64,000 bases of DNA. Source: Verrucomicrobiaceae bacterium. Lineage in GTDB: Bacteria; Verrucomicrobiota; Verrucomicrobiia; Verrucomicrobiales; Verrucomicrobiaceae. The position numbers and the translations under genes were made by a program. The stretch covers positions 51,881 to 115,880 of the forward strand of contig CANGYJ010000015.1 of NCBI GenBank assembly GCA_947458455.1. Reading direction: 5' to 3'. The notes under the pieces are model-generated. The model was not told the origin of the DNA, did no database searches, and saw nothing but the letters and a program-made list of their open reading frames with translations. Below, piece after piece: positions 24,465 through 32,494 of the stretch; positions within the stretch are counted from its first letter, which is position 1; each line of letters begins with the position of its first letter.

Positions 24465-25697
24465 ACCCCCGCCCGAGACAAAGAGCTGCCCATCGCCATC
24501 GCCGGCTCGTTGCTGGTGCATGTGGTGCTGTTCTTGTTGCTCGCGGTCTTGTTTGCCGCACCGCCCAAGCGGGACTTCAAAGAAGCCGCTGAGGTGACGG
24601 CCAAGCCGCCAGAAAAGGAGGTCACGCTCATCTTTCCTGAGCAGCTCATCCCAACACCGCCCTTGCCAAAGACTCCCGTGCCGCCGCCGAAGAAGGAGAT
24701 CTACATGCGCACCACGCAAAACGAGGCCTCCGGCGAGAAGCCGAAGAACGCCGCCTTCATCTCGGATCGCAATACCAAGGCCAGTGCCACCCAAGCGCCT
24801 GACCCCACGGCCACCAACCCGATGCCGACCACGGAAGGGCTCAAATTCCAGATGAACGAACTCGCCAACCGCGATTACCGCGATGGCGACATCATGGAGG
24901 ACGCCGCGAAAAAAGCCGCCGCCGCCCCGAAGACGCCGAACACGCCTCCAAAGCCCCAAACGGCGGCTACCCAGCCGACACCTCCGAGTCCGCCCAAACC
25001 GCCCGCTCCGACTCCGAAGCCTCCCACACCGCCACAGCCGGAACCCCAGAGCATTGCTTCGGCCGCCTCGACCTCACCCCTGGCGAAAATGATGGAGGAG
25101 GCGGATAAAGACCTCGCCCGCGTGGACATGAACCGCCTACCCATTGAGGTGCGGAAGCCCACGCCGCAGATGAAAGAGCCCGATGCGCCGCCGCCCCCCC
25201 CCGAAAAGCCGCAGATGCGTGAGGTGGCCGAGAGCCCGCCCGTGCCCAAAGCCATCCCCGTGAGCGATGAAGTAGCCAAAACGACCAGCAAGCCCCAGGA
25301 CAAGGCCTTCATGCCCTTCACCCGCACCAGCGAAAACAAGGGCACCATCTCCAATCGCGGCACCGAGGATGCCGTCGATGCGGAAGGCTCGCCCAAGGGC
25401 AAATACATCCGCACCGTCACCAGCCAGGTGGAAAAGAAGTGGCACCTCTACCGAGCGCTGCGCCGCGATATGGTGAGTCCGGGCAGCCTCCAGTTGGAGT
25501 TTTACGTCAACGCGAATGGCAAGGTCGAAAACCTGCGCATCGTGAACGATCGCGAATCGAACACCCTGCTCTCGGAATTCACCGTGCGGGCCATCCGCGA
25601 CGCGGAGATTCCCCAAATGCCCCGCGAGGTGAAGGAACTGCTGCCCATCATGGACAAGCAACGCCTCAAGATCGAATACAAGGTGCTCATTTACTAG
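24462..25697 (+). CDS. TonB-family energy transducer
   Basis: 411 residues. The most upstream usable start is TTG at 24462 (TTG ACC CCC GCC CGA), giving MTPARDKELPIAIAGSLLVHVVLFLLLAVLF, a single N-terminal membrane helix. Then come a long Pro/Lys-rich periplasmic stretch (about 45-290; EKEV, PPKPQ, PPPPEKP repeats) and a C-terminal TonB/TolA-like domain (about 305-411; WHLYRALRRDMVSPGSLQLEFYVN, with GKVENLRIV). It transduces proton-motive force from ExbBD to an outer-membrane partner. The partner is not encoded nearby. It ends 3 bases before exbB, so these are co-transcribed. Confidence 0.85.
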   Translation: MTPARDKELPIAIAGSLLVHVVLFLLLAVLFAAPPKRDFKEAAEVTAKPPEKEVTLIFPEQLIPTPPLPKTPVPPPKKEIYMRTTQNEASGEKPKNAAFISDRNTKASATQAPDPTATNPMPTTEGLKFQMNELANRDYRDGDIMEDAAKKAAAAPKTPNTPPKPQTAATQPTPPSPPKPPAPTPKPPTPPQPEPQSIASAASTSPLAKMMEEADKDLARVDMNRLPIEVRKPTPQMKEPDAPPPPPEKPQMREVAESPPVPKAIPVSDEVAKTTSKPQDKAFMPFTRTSENKGTISNRGTEDAVDAEGSPKGKYIRTVTSQVEKKWHLYRALRRDMVSPGSLQLEFYVNANGKVENLRIVNDRESNTLLSEFTVRAIRDAEIPQMPREVKELLPIMDKQRLKIEYKVLIY

Positions 25698-25700
25698 CTC

Positions 25701-26408
25701 ATGCCCGCTCCCCTCCTCCTCGCTGCCACTGAAAAGGCCTCCGGCCTGCAATCCGTTTGGGAATTCCTCGCCACGGGGGGCTTTGTCATGGGCCTGCTTG
25801 TGATCTGCTCCATGGCGGCCATCACGGCGATGATTAACGCCTGGCTGCATCTGCGTGAAAAGATCATCCTGCCGCCCGCCGTCGTGAGCCAGCTCCGCTC
25901 CGTGCCGAACTATGCCGCCAAGGGCGACATCCGGCCGCTCCAGGAGTTTTTGCAACGCGATGGCTCCATGATGGCCCGGCTGGGCAATATGGCCGTGAGC
26001 GGCAGCTACACGAGCAAGCAGGAGTGCATTGACGCCTGCACCTCGAAGGCCCGCGAAGAGATCCATTATCTGGAACGAGGCATCCCCCTGCTGGAGGTGA
26101 TGGTGTCCGTGGCCCCGCTGCTGGGCCTGCTGGGCACCACTGCGGCGCTGGTGGGTATGTTCACGGCCTTCGGAGCCGGTGGTGAAGGCAGTCCTGACAC
26201 CGCTGCCATCGCGGCGGAGATCGGCGTGGCTTTGCGCTGCACCATCGCGGGTTTGTTTGTGGCCGTGCCATCCGTTTTGGCGCACACCTATTTCACCCGT
26301 CGCATTGATGCCATCGCCGTGAAGGTCGAGGGCATCCTGCAGGAGACGATCCACCAGTTCTTCGCCCACTTCGAGGTGAAGCACGTCGGCGAAAAGGCCA
26401 ATCTCTAA
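25701..26408 (+). CDS. exbB: MotA/TolQ/ExbB proton-channel protein
   Basis: 235 residues with three membrane segments (about 22-42, 118-145, 178-200). The conserved block ERGIPLLEVMVSVAPLLGLLGTTAALVGMFTAF near residue 115 is the ExbB/TolQ signature, and the C-terminal RCTIAGLFVAVPSVLAHTYF is typical. It forms the pentameric channel around an ExbD dimer. It sits 3 bases after the TonB gene and 15 before exbD. Confidence 0.93.
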   Translation: MPAPLLLAATEKASGLQSVWEFLATGGFVMGLLVICSMAAITAMINAWLHLREKIILPPAVVSQLRSVPNYAAKGDIRPLQEFLQRDGSMMARLGNMAVSGSYTSKQECIDACTSKAREEIHYLERGIPLLEVMVSVAPLLGLLGTTAALVGMFTAFGAGGEGSPDTAAIAAEIGVALRCTIAGLFVAVPSVLAHTYFTRRIDAIAVKVEGILQETIHQFFAHFEVKHVGEKANL

Positions 26409-26423
26409 TCCCCGCGCCCGCTG

Positions 26424-26849
26424 ATGAACCTGCGCCCCCGCCGCCGCCCCGTCCCCACCATCCCCATCGTGTCGCTCATCGACATCATGGTGATCCTTCT
26501 CATCTTCTTCATCGCCACCACCACCTTCAAAAAGCAGAAGGTGGAGGTTAAAATCACCCTCCCGGAATCCAAAGCCCTCGGCGGTGCCACCAGCGCTCCT
26601 GAAGCCCGCACGACCATCACCGTCACCAAGGAGCAAAAGCTCTTCCTCGACGCCCAACCGGTCGAACTCGACAAGCTCGCCATCGCCCTCACCTCCCTCA
26701 AAGAGGCCAAACCCGATGCCAAACTCGAACTCGAAGCCGATACCGATGCGAACCTCGGCATGCTCGTGAAAATCTGGGACGCGCTTCGTGAGGCCGGTTA
26801 CTCGATCAATGATGTGCCAGCGAGGATTCAGCGGGCAGCGGCACAATGA
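26424..26849 (+). CDS. exbD: Biopolymer transport protein ExbD/TolR
   Basis: 141 residues. One N-terminal membrane helix with the essential Asp appears in IVSLIDIMVILLIFFIATTTF (D near residue 17). The periplasmic domain (VEVKITLPESKALGG ... DAKLELEADTDANLGMLVKIWDALREAGY) matches ExbD. With exbB it forms the stator that energises the TonB-like protein. Confidence 0.93.
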   Translation: MNLRPRRRPVPTIPIVSLIDIMVILLIFFIATTTFKKQKVEVKITLPESKALGGATSAPEARTTITVTKEQKLFLDAQPVELDKLAIALTSLKEAKPDAKLELEADTDANLGMLVKIWDALREAGYSINDVPARIQRAAAQ

Positions 26850-26901
26850 GTGCGCCTGAATCGTATCTGAAAACCCAACGGAAACGAACAGGCGAAGCAA
26901 A

Positions 26902-27019
26902 GTTGTCCTCTCGCTCCGCGAGAGGAACTTAGATCATCGCAACATCAACGGTCAGCGAGCTACAACACGCTGGGACGATGGGCCCGCCGCACGCTCATCT
27001 TGCGGAGCAAGATGGCTAC
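26902..27019. repeat. Palindromic doublet E (REP/BIME-like) with compensatory stem changes
   Basis: Two 27-base arms, 26902-26928 and 26993-27019 (inverted), each hold an 8-bp stem with loop TCC or its complement GGA. The stems are CCTCTCGC/GCGAGAGG and, in the same orientation, CATCTTGC/GCAAGATG; the two differences inside the stem keep pairing. The outer ends are GTTG and GTAG. It lies in the 230-base gap after exbD, where I see no gene. Confidence 0.8.
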
Positions 27020-27079
27020 TCTGCTGACGCATTTCTCGTGGATCTTCCCTGAGCCTGCACAGACCAAAACTTCCTCCAC

Positions 27080-28150
27080 CTACTCCTGCATCCCAAAGAA
27101 GATCGCGAGGATGATGAAGCCGATGAGGATGGCGATGGTGATCTTCACCCAGCTCAGCGGATACTCGCCGGTGATTTTGCCGGTGCTGCCGTTCACGGTC
27201 ACCTGGTAGGTTTTGGTGCCGTAGGTGTAGGTGAGGAGCCACACGGGCAGGAGCACATGCTTGAAGGTCTGGTTGCTGTAAGACGGCGAGATGTGCAGGT
27301 TGCGATGGCGGTCGCCGGGCACTTCTTTGGCGCAGGCACGCTCGAGATCGCGATGCATGCGGCCACGCGAGTCTTCCGCCGCCTGCACGAGGTCGATCTG
27401 ATACTGCTCCACCACCCAGCCGGAGAGATAGCCCGGATCATACGGCACGAGGTCCGTCGTGGTGGGAAAGGGCTGCAAATCATCGAGCAACTTGGTGTGA
27501 ACGCCTTTGGAGGCGGGCACGAGCAGGTCATCGAAGGCTCTGGAGATGTGCCCACTGGCATATTCCCAGCGGGTATCGGTCTGTGTATTGCCTTTGGAGT
27601 CGGTCGTGGTGTAGTCGTGGCCTGCCTCCGCTTCCCAGGGGCACTCGGCGTGGGCGTCAAAGGTCCAAAACGGCAGGTACATGCCGTGAAGCGTATCCGT
27701 GAGCGCCTTTTGCCCGAGGGCGTTCGGTGCCCAGAAGTGGCTGCCATACCAGCGGCGAATGTCCTCCCGCACCTGGCCCTGCGCCACGTTGAAGGGTAGC
27801 AGACTGCTCGGACGGATCGGTGAGGTGACATCATCCGCCGCGAGAATGGAGGGCGAGCCACAGAAGTCACAGCGCTGCGCCACCCGCTTCTCATCAAAGA
27901 CGGAAATGGCCTGGCAGCTTTGGCACTTCACCGTCTTGCGCACCACCGCCCAGCCTCGCTGATCCTCTGGGATGGATCGCAGCGCCACTAAGAGGTCATT
28001 TTCCTCGATGAGTGAGCCATCCACCTTCAGCTCGACGGGTGAAACGGTGCTGCAATACGGGCAGACGAGCGCTTTTTTCGATGGGGTCCAGACCGCCTCG
28101 GCTCCACAAGCCGGACAGGCAAACTTCTTGATGGCGGTGACTTCGGACAA
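27080..28150 (-). CDS. Zinc-ribbon membrane protein
   Basis: 356 residues. The N-terminus carries two zinc-ribbon units (CPACG with CPYC, and CQSC with CDFC, within residues 10-75). The middle holds a beta-rich region (RRWYGSHFWAPNALGQKALTD, YLPFWTFDAHAECPW), and a single C-terminal membrane helix (about 330-352) carries the protein. Such proteins occur widely and sit near SPFH-domain proteins in many genomes; the SPFH gene here is about 12 kb away. Function unknown. Some relatives are labelled 'helicase' from the zinc ribbon alone; I see no helicase motifs. Confidence 0.82.
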   Translation of the reverse strand: MSEVTAIKKFACPACGAEAVWTPSKKALVCPYCSTVSPVELKVDGSLIEENDLLVALRSIPEDQRGWAVVRKTVKCQSCQAISVFDEKRVAQRCDFCGSPSILAADDVTSPIRPSSLLPFNVAQGQVREDIRRWYGSHFWAPNALGQKALTDTLHGMYLPFWTFDAHAECPWEAEAGHDYTTTDSKGNTQTDTRWEYASGHISRAFDDLLVPASKGVHTKLLDDLQPFPTTTDLVPYDPGYLSGWVVEQYQIDLVQAAEDSRGRMHRDLERACAKEVPGDRHRNLHISPSYSNQTFKHVLLPVWLLTYTYGTKTYQVTVNGSTGKITGEYPLSWVKITIAILIGFIILAIFFGMQE

Positions 28151-28186
28151 GGGTGGAAGAAGTGCTCGGTTCGCCGTTCTTGGTGC

Positions 28187-28681
28187 TTAGTTTGCCGTCG
28201 TGGGCGGCTGCATGATAATCTTCACCTTGCCCGCTGTCTTGCCGGCGGCACTGAGGGCATCAGCGAGGGTTCCCGCCTGGCTCGGAGCCTCCAGGCTCTT
28301 GGCTCCTTGCTCCATGCTCTCGGCTTCGAGAGCGGCTTTGAGCGCTCCTTCGACCATCTGGCCGCAGTGAATCTTCATCGGTGGCAGCGCTCCGAGCGGA
28401 CGGCTCAAATCATCCGCCTGCATCGCCAGCGCTTCTTCCTTCGTTTTACCCCGAATGAGCTCGGTGGCGATGCTGGCGACGGCGATGGCCGTCTGGCAGC
28501 CGAAGCTTTGGAAACTGGCTTTGTCGATGACCTTCCGACCGTCCTTGTCACGGTATTTGATCCACATGCGCACCATGTCGCCACAGTCCGGGCTGCCCAC
28601 GGTTCCCACGGCATCCGCGTCCGGCATCTCGCCGAGGTTTTGCGTGTCCGCGAGGGCTTGCTGGAGGGCTTCTTCGTTCAT
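28187..28681 (-). CDS. Fe-S cluster scaffold protein (IscU/NifU N-terminal family)
   Basis: 164 residues from MNEEALQQALADTQNLGEM. The three cluster-binding cysteines of the family are present: DCGD (near 38), FGCQTA (near 63) and KIHCGQ (near 108). It builds or transfers iron-sulfur clusters in the cytoplasm. No iscS, sufS or nifU C-terminal domain is next door. It lies between proS (23 bases away) and the zinc-ribbon gene, all on the minus strand, and may be co-transcribed with proS. Confidence 0.9.
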   Translation of the reverse strand: MNEEALQQALADTQNLGEMPDADAVGTVGSPDCGDMVRMWIKYRDKDGRKVIDKASFQSFGCQTAIAVASIATELIRGKTKEEALAMQADDLSRPLGALPPMKIHCGQMVEGALKAALEAESMEQGAKSLEAPSQAGTLADALSAAGKTAGKVKIIMQPPTTAN

Positions 28682-28704
28682 GCGAATGCAGTTTGGAAGA
28701 TGGA

Positions 28705-30222
28705 TCAATAGCTCCGGGCAAACACCACGCGGCGGCTGCTGGGGCGGCCGGTGAGGAAGCACTTGCCCTCCTCGGCGTATTGATCGCCATGCGGGATGCA
28801 GCGGATGGTGATCTTGTTCTCCTTGGCGATCTTTTCTTCCTCTTCCATCGTGCCAGCCCAGTGCATGAGGGCAAAGCCACCGCCGTTTTCATCGGCAAAA
28901 TAGGCTTTGAATTCGTCGAGCGTGTCGAGCTTCTTCATGTTCGCGTCCCGCATGGCGGTGGCGCGGTCGAGGAGAGCCTGCTGAATGTCGGCGAGGCGTT
29001 CCTGCACGCCCTGGAGGAAGTCTTCCTTGCCGATGAATTCCTTCTCCTTCGGTCCTTTATCGCGGCGGGCCACGGCCACGCTGCGGCTGGTGATGTCGCG
29101 AGGGCCCATTTCCACCCGCATGGGCACGCCTTTTTTGATCCACTCCCAGTTCTTCTGGCCGCCGGGGAGGTCACGCTTGTCCACAAGCACGCGGATGGGT
29201 TCACCGGCCCAGGTTTGGGCACGGAGCGTCTGCGCGAGTGCTTCGCAGGCATCAATGATTTCCTGGCGCGTATCAGGCTTCGGCGTGACCGGCAGGATGA
29301 CGATCTGCTGCGGGGCGATGCGCGGCGGCATGATGACGCCATCATCATCGCCATGCGCCATGATGAGGGTGCCGATGAGGCGGGTGCTGACGCCCCAGCT
29401 CGTGGTGTGGGCGAGCTGGCGGGTATTGTCACGACCGAGGAACTGGATGTTCGCGGCCTTGGCGAAGTTCTGGCCCAGGTAATGCGAGGTGCCGGCCTGG
29501 ATGGCTTTTTTGTCCTGCACCATGGCTTCGACGGTCAAAGTGCGCACGGCACCGGGGAAACGCTCACGCTCGGTCTTCTCGCCGGGGATCGTCGGGATGG
29601 CGAGATGCTCCCGGAGGAAGCTCTCATACACTTTGTGCATGGTCTCCGTCTCCACAATGGCCTCCTCAGCGGTTTCATGCGCAGTGTGACCTTCCTGCCA
29701 AAGGAACTCGGCGGTGCGGAGGAAGAGGCGCGGACGCATCTCCCAGCGCATGACATTGCACCACTGGTTGATGAGCAGCGGCAGGTCACGGTAGCTCTCC
29801 ACCCAGCGGGCAAAGGCAGCACCAATGATGGTCTCCGAGGTGGGGCGAATAACAAACGGCTCGGCGAGCTCGCCGGTGGGGATCATCTTGGTGGTGCCAT
29901 CCGGCTGCTTTTGCGCCTCTAGTCGGTGATGGGTCACCACCGCGCACTCGGTGGCAAAACCCTCGGCATGCTGCGCCTCTTTTTCGAGGTAGCTCAGCGG
30001 GATGAGCAGTGGGAAGTAGGCGTTCACATGGCCGGTGGCCTTGAATTTGGCATCGAGCTGGCGCTGGATGTTTTCCCAGATGCCATAGCCCCAGGGCTTG
30101 ATGACCATGCAGCCTCGCACTTCGGAGTTTTCGGCGAGATCAGCAGCACGGATGACCTGCTGATACCATTCAGGGAAATCTTTTTCGCGAGTCGGGGAGA
30201 TGGCGGGGGCGGCGTTGCTCAT
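28705..30222 (-). CDS. proS: Prolyl-tRNA synthetase (archaeal/eukaryal type)
   Basis: 505 residues from MSNAAPAISPTREKDFPEWYQQVI. Class II motifs are present: RGCMVIKPWGYGIWENIQ and the motif-2 region in QWCNVMRWEMRPRLFLRTAEFLWQEGH. The fold type, with a C-terminal extension ending in RSSRRVVFARSY (terminal Tyr), is the ProS3 form found in archaea, eukaryotes and some bacteria. It charges tRNA-Pro. The start chosen is the second ATG of the frame. Confidence 0.95.
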   Translation of the reverse strand: MSNAAPAISPTREKDFPEWYQQVIRAADLAENSEVRGCMVIKPWGYGIWENIQRQLDAKFKATGHVNAYFPLLIPLSYLEKEAQHAEGFATECAVVTHHRLEAQKQPDGTTKMIPTGELAEPFVIRPTSETIIGAAFARWVESYRDLPLLINQWCNVMRWEMRPRLFLRTAEFLWQEGHTAHETAEEAIVETETMHKVYESFLREHLAIPTIPGEKTERERFPGAVRTLTVEAMVQDKKAIQAGTSHYLGQNFAKAANIQFLGRDNTRQLAHTTSWGVSTRLIGTLIMAHGDDDGVIMPPRIAPQQIVILPVTPKPDTRQEIIDACEALAQTLRAQTWAGEPIRVLVDKRDLPGGQKNWEWIKKGVPMRVEMGPRDITSRSVAVARRDKGPKEKEFIGKEDFLQGVQERLADIQQALLDRATAMRDANMKKLDTLDEFKAYFADENGGGFALMHWAGTMEEEEKIAKENKITIRCIPHGDQYAEEGKCFLTGRPSSRRVVFARSY

Positions 30223-30288
30223 GGAGGGCGCGGAGAGTAGGGCAGAGAAGGCAAAGCGCAAGGCGCGGGAAGCACCTCCTCAGGGGGC

Positions 30289-30696
30289 TCAGCGCTCCCG
30301 GCATTTCACATCGCGGAGCTGGAGGTCGAGGGCACGACCAGACATCTGGATCTCCACCAAGCAAAGCGTCAGCGAACCGAGCATGAGCAGCAGGCTGGCG
30401 CCAAAGGTCGCCTGCCCTGCCCCTTGACTGCCAAAAAACAGGCAGCTCATGCTCACCACGCACAGGATCAGGCTCAGCACGCCGAGGGATTGCATGTGTT
30501 TGATGATCTGGATGCGACCGCGGAGATTCTGAATCTGCGCCAGCAGCAGCGGCTCCTGGGTGCTCTGCCAGTTCACATGCAGGGCGCGGACCACGCTCGC
30601 CAGGCCGAGAAAGCGGTTGGTATAGGCCAGCAGCAGCAGGGAGATGGCGGGAAACAGGAGCGAAGGCGTCGAGAGGGGCAAATCAGGCAGCGGCAT
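30289..30696 (-). CDS. DUF2721 membrane protein
   Basis: 135 residues with three hydrophobic stretches (about 10-30, 68-88, 95-115). The sequence LLLLAYTNRFLGLASVVRAL and LLLAQIQNLRGRIQIIKHMQSLGVLSL matches the DUF2721 family of unknown function, found in many bacteria. It precedes proS by 66 bases on the same strand and may share its transcript. Confidence 0.85.
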   Translation of the reverse strand: MPLPDLPLSTPSLLFPAISLLLLAYTNRFLGLASVVRALHVNWQSTQEPLLLAQIQNLRGRIQIIKHMQSLGVLSLILCVVSMSCLFFGSQGAGQATFGASLLLMLGSLTLCLVEIQMSGRALDLQLRDVKCRER

Positions 30697-30902
30697 GCGA
30701 GCGAGTGTTCTTCAAAAAGGACGGATGCACCAGCAGCAGCTTCCAGTTTGTGCGGCTTGGACCGGCTTGAGCAGGTGATGTGTGGCAGACGATGTATTCG
30801 CGATGAAAAAAGAATCCTCCCCAAAGCCTAGATGCCCCCTCTGCCATCCCTTTGAACTCTCTCGTCAGCCGCAGCTCGCCTCATTTGACAAGCGAGCGAT
30901 CC

Positions 30903-30928
30903 GGCGGACGATCCGCCCACGATTTTTC
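30903..30928 (+). promoter_or_regulatory. Small hairpin with T-run just before pyrR
   Basis: GGCGGA-CGA-TCCGCC (30903-30917) is followed by CACGATTTTTCCC and then the pyrR ATG at 30931. It could be a weak attenuator, as PyrR is an RNA-binding regulator in many bacteria, but the T-run is displaced by 5 bases and no PyrR binding loop consensus is recognisable. Confidence 0.25.
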
Positions 30929-30930
30929 CC

Positions 30931-31482
30931 ATGCCTGAAGCCTCCCGCACCCTGCTCACAAAAGCCCAAATGGCCGAGAGCATTGCCGCTTTGGCAAAAA
31001 GCATCCAGGAGGCGCATGTCGGGGCCAAAGAAATCGCCCTCGTCGGCATCTTCACTCGCGGCGTGCCATTGGCCAAACGCCTCGCCGCCGCCCTCGTGCA
31101 AAGCGGCGTGAAGGTCCATTTCGGCACCATCGACATCACGCACTACCGCGATGACCTCAGCACCTTTCAGATGGTGCCGAAGCTCGAAGGCTCTGAGATC
31201 GATTTCGACCTCAACGGCATGGATGTGATCCTCTGCGACGAGGTCATCTACACCGGACGCAGCGTCCGCGCCGCCCTCGACGAGCTTTACAACTTCGGCC
31301 GCCCCAAACGCGTCCAACTCGCCGTGCTCATCGACCGCTGCGGCCGCGAACTCCCCGTGCAGCCGGATTTTTCTGCCCTCAAAGTCACCCTCCAGCCCGG
31401 CGAACGCGTCGCGGTGCGCTTTGAAGAAGTCGATCCCACCGGCGACTCCTGCACCATCGAAACCCAGCCCACCAGCCGATGA
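30931..31482 (+). CDS. pyrR: Bifunctional pyr operon regulator / uracil phosphoribosyltransferase
   Basis: 183 residues. The PRPP-binding loop is VILCDEVIYTGRSVRAALDEL near residue 98, a phosphoribosyltransferase type-I motif with PyrR-like context (LAVLIDRCGRELPVQPDF). PyrR senses UMP and regulates pyrimidine genes and also has weak uracil phosphoribosyltransferase activity. The stop overlaps the pyrB start (ATGA, 4 bases), which indicates translational coupling and fits regulation of pyrB. Confidence 0.95.
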   Translation: MPEASRTLLTKAQMAESIAALAKSIQEAHVGAKEIALVGIFTRGVPLAKRLAAALVQSGVKVHFGTIDITHYRDDLSTFQMVPKLEGSEIDFDLNGMDVILCDEVIYTGRSVRAALDELYNFGRPKRVQLAVLIDRCGRELPVQPDFSALKVTLQPGERVAVRFEEVDPTGDSCTIETQPTSR

Positions 31483-32408
31483 CCCTCAAGCCCCGCAAAG
31501 ACCTCCTCGACATCGCCTCGCTCTCGGATGACGAGATCAAGTTCGTGCTAGGAAACGCGGTGCAATTCAAAGACCTCTTCAAGCGCAGCGTGAAGAAAGT
31601 CCCGCCGCTGCGAGGCCAGACGGTGCTCACCCTTTTCTACGAGCCCTCCACCCGCACCCGTTCCAGCTTTGAAGTCGCCGCCAGCCGCCTCTCCGCCGAT
31701 GTGACGCACTTCGACATCGAATCCAGCAGCGTCGTGAAAGGCGAGAGCGTGCTTGATACCGTCGAGACGCTCGAAGCCATGCGAGTGGACTACATCGTCG
31801 TCCGCCACAAGCAGGCTGGCATTCCCAGTCTCATCGCCAAAAACACCCGCGCCAGTGTGATCAATGCTGGTGATGGCTGGCACGCCCATCCCACGCAGGC
31901 CCTGCTCGATGCCTTCACGCTTCAAGAAATCTACAAAGACCTTCGCGGCTGCCGCGCCCTCATCGTCGGGGACATCCAGCACTCCCGCGTGGCCCGCAGC
32001 ACCAGCCTGATCTTCCGCCGCCTCGGCATGCAGGTCGCCTACCTCGCCCCCGGCTCCATGATGCCGCGTGAGGTGCCAGGGGAGATTCCGCAGTTTGGCA
32101 ACTGGCGCGATGCCCTCGATTGGAAGCCGGATGTCATCTACCTCCTCCGCGTGCAGAGCGAGCGCCTCGACGAGCCCTTCTTCCCCAACGCTGCCGAATA
32201 TCACAAGCACTACGGCCTCACCAACGAACGCGTCGAGATCATCCGCGAGCGTGGCCTGCATGTCATGCATCCCGGCCCCGTGAATCGCGGCGTCGAGATC
32301 ACTGATGCCGGCATGGCCTATGAGAAATCTCTCATCAACACGCAGGTCGAAAACGGCATCGCCGTCCGCATGAGCGTCCTCTACTGGCTGCGCCCCGGGC
32401 AGGTTTGA
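31479..32408 (+). CDS. pyrB: Aspartate carbamoyltransferase catalytic subunit
   Basis: 309 residues. Carbamoyl-phosphate binding motif FYEPSTRTRSSFEVAASRL near residue 50, followed by KGESVLDTVETLEAM, and aspartate-binding MHPGPVNRGVEI near residue 262. It makes carbamoyl aspartate in pyrimidine synthesis. It is coupled to pyrR by a 4-base overlap. pyrC does not follow in the window. Confidence 0.96.
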   Translation: MTLKPRKDLLDIASLSDDEIKFVLGNAVQFKDLFKRSVKKVPPLRGQTVLTLFYEPSTRTRSSFEVAASRLSADVTHFDIESSSVVKGESVLDTVETLEAMRVDYIVVRHKQAGIPSLIAKNTRASVINAGDGWHAHPTQALLDAFTLQEIYKDLRGCRALIVGDIQHSRVARSTSLIFRRLGMQVAYLAPGSMMPREVPGEIPQFGNWRDALDWKPDVIYLLRVQSERLDEPFFPNAAEYHKHYGLTNERVEIIRERGLHVMHPGPVNRGVEITDAGMAYEKSLINTQVENGIAVRMSVLYWLRPGQV

Positions 32409-32494
32409 GGTCGTGGAGCAGCAGCCAAGGCGGGACACTCTCGGTTCTTGTTCTGTCGATTGCTTCTCGGAGGCACGCTGTTTAGTGTCGGCTC

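Noticed and set aside
23283..24959. Long open frame of 558 codons antisense to the adaptor and tonB genes
   Set aside because: It mirrors the real genes and reads as His/Arg/Leu-rich sequence with no motifs; long antisense frames are expected in GC-rich DNA.
25137..26900. 587-codon open frame antisense to tonB-exbB-exbD
   Set aside because: It covers three well-supported genes and has no recognisable domain.
30903..30928. Confirmed PyrR attenuator before pyrR
   Set aside because: Only a weak hairpin with a displaced T-run; no alternative antiterminator or PyrR binding loop could be recognised, so it is listed only at low confidence.
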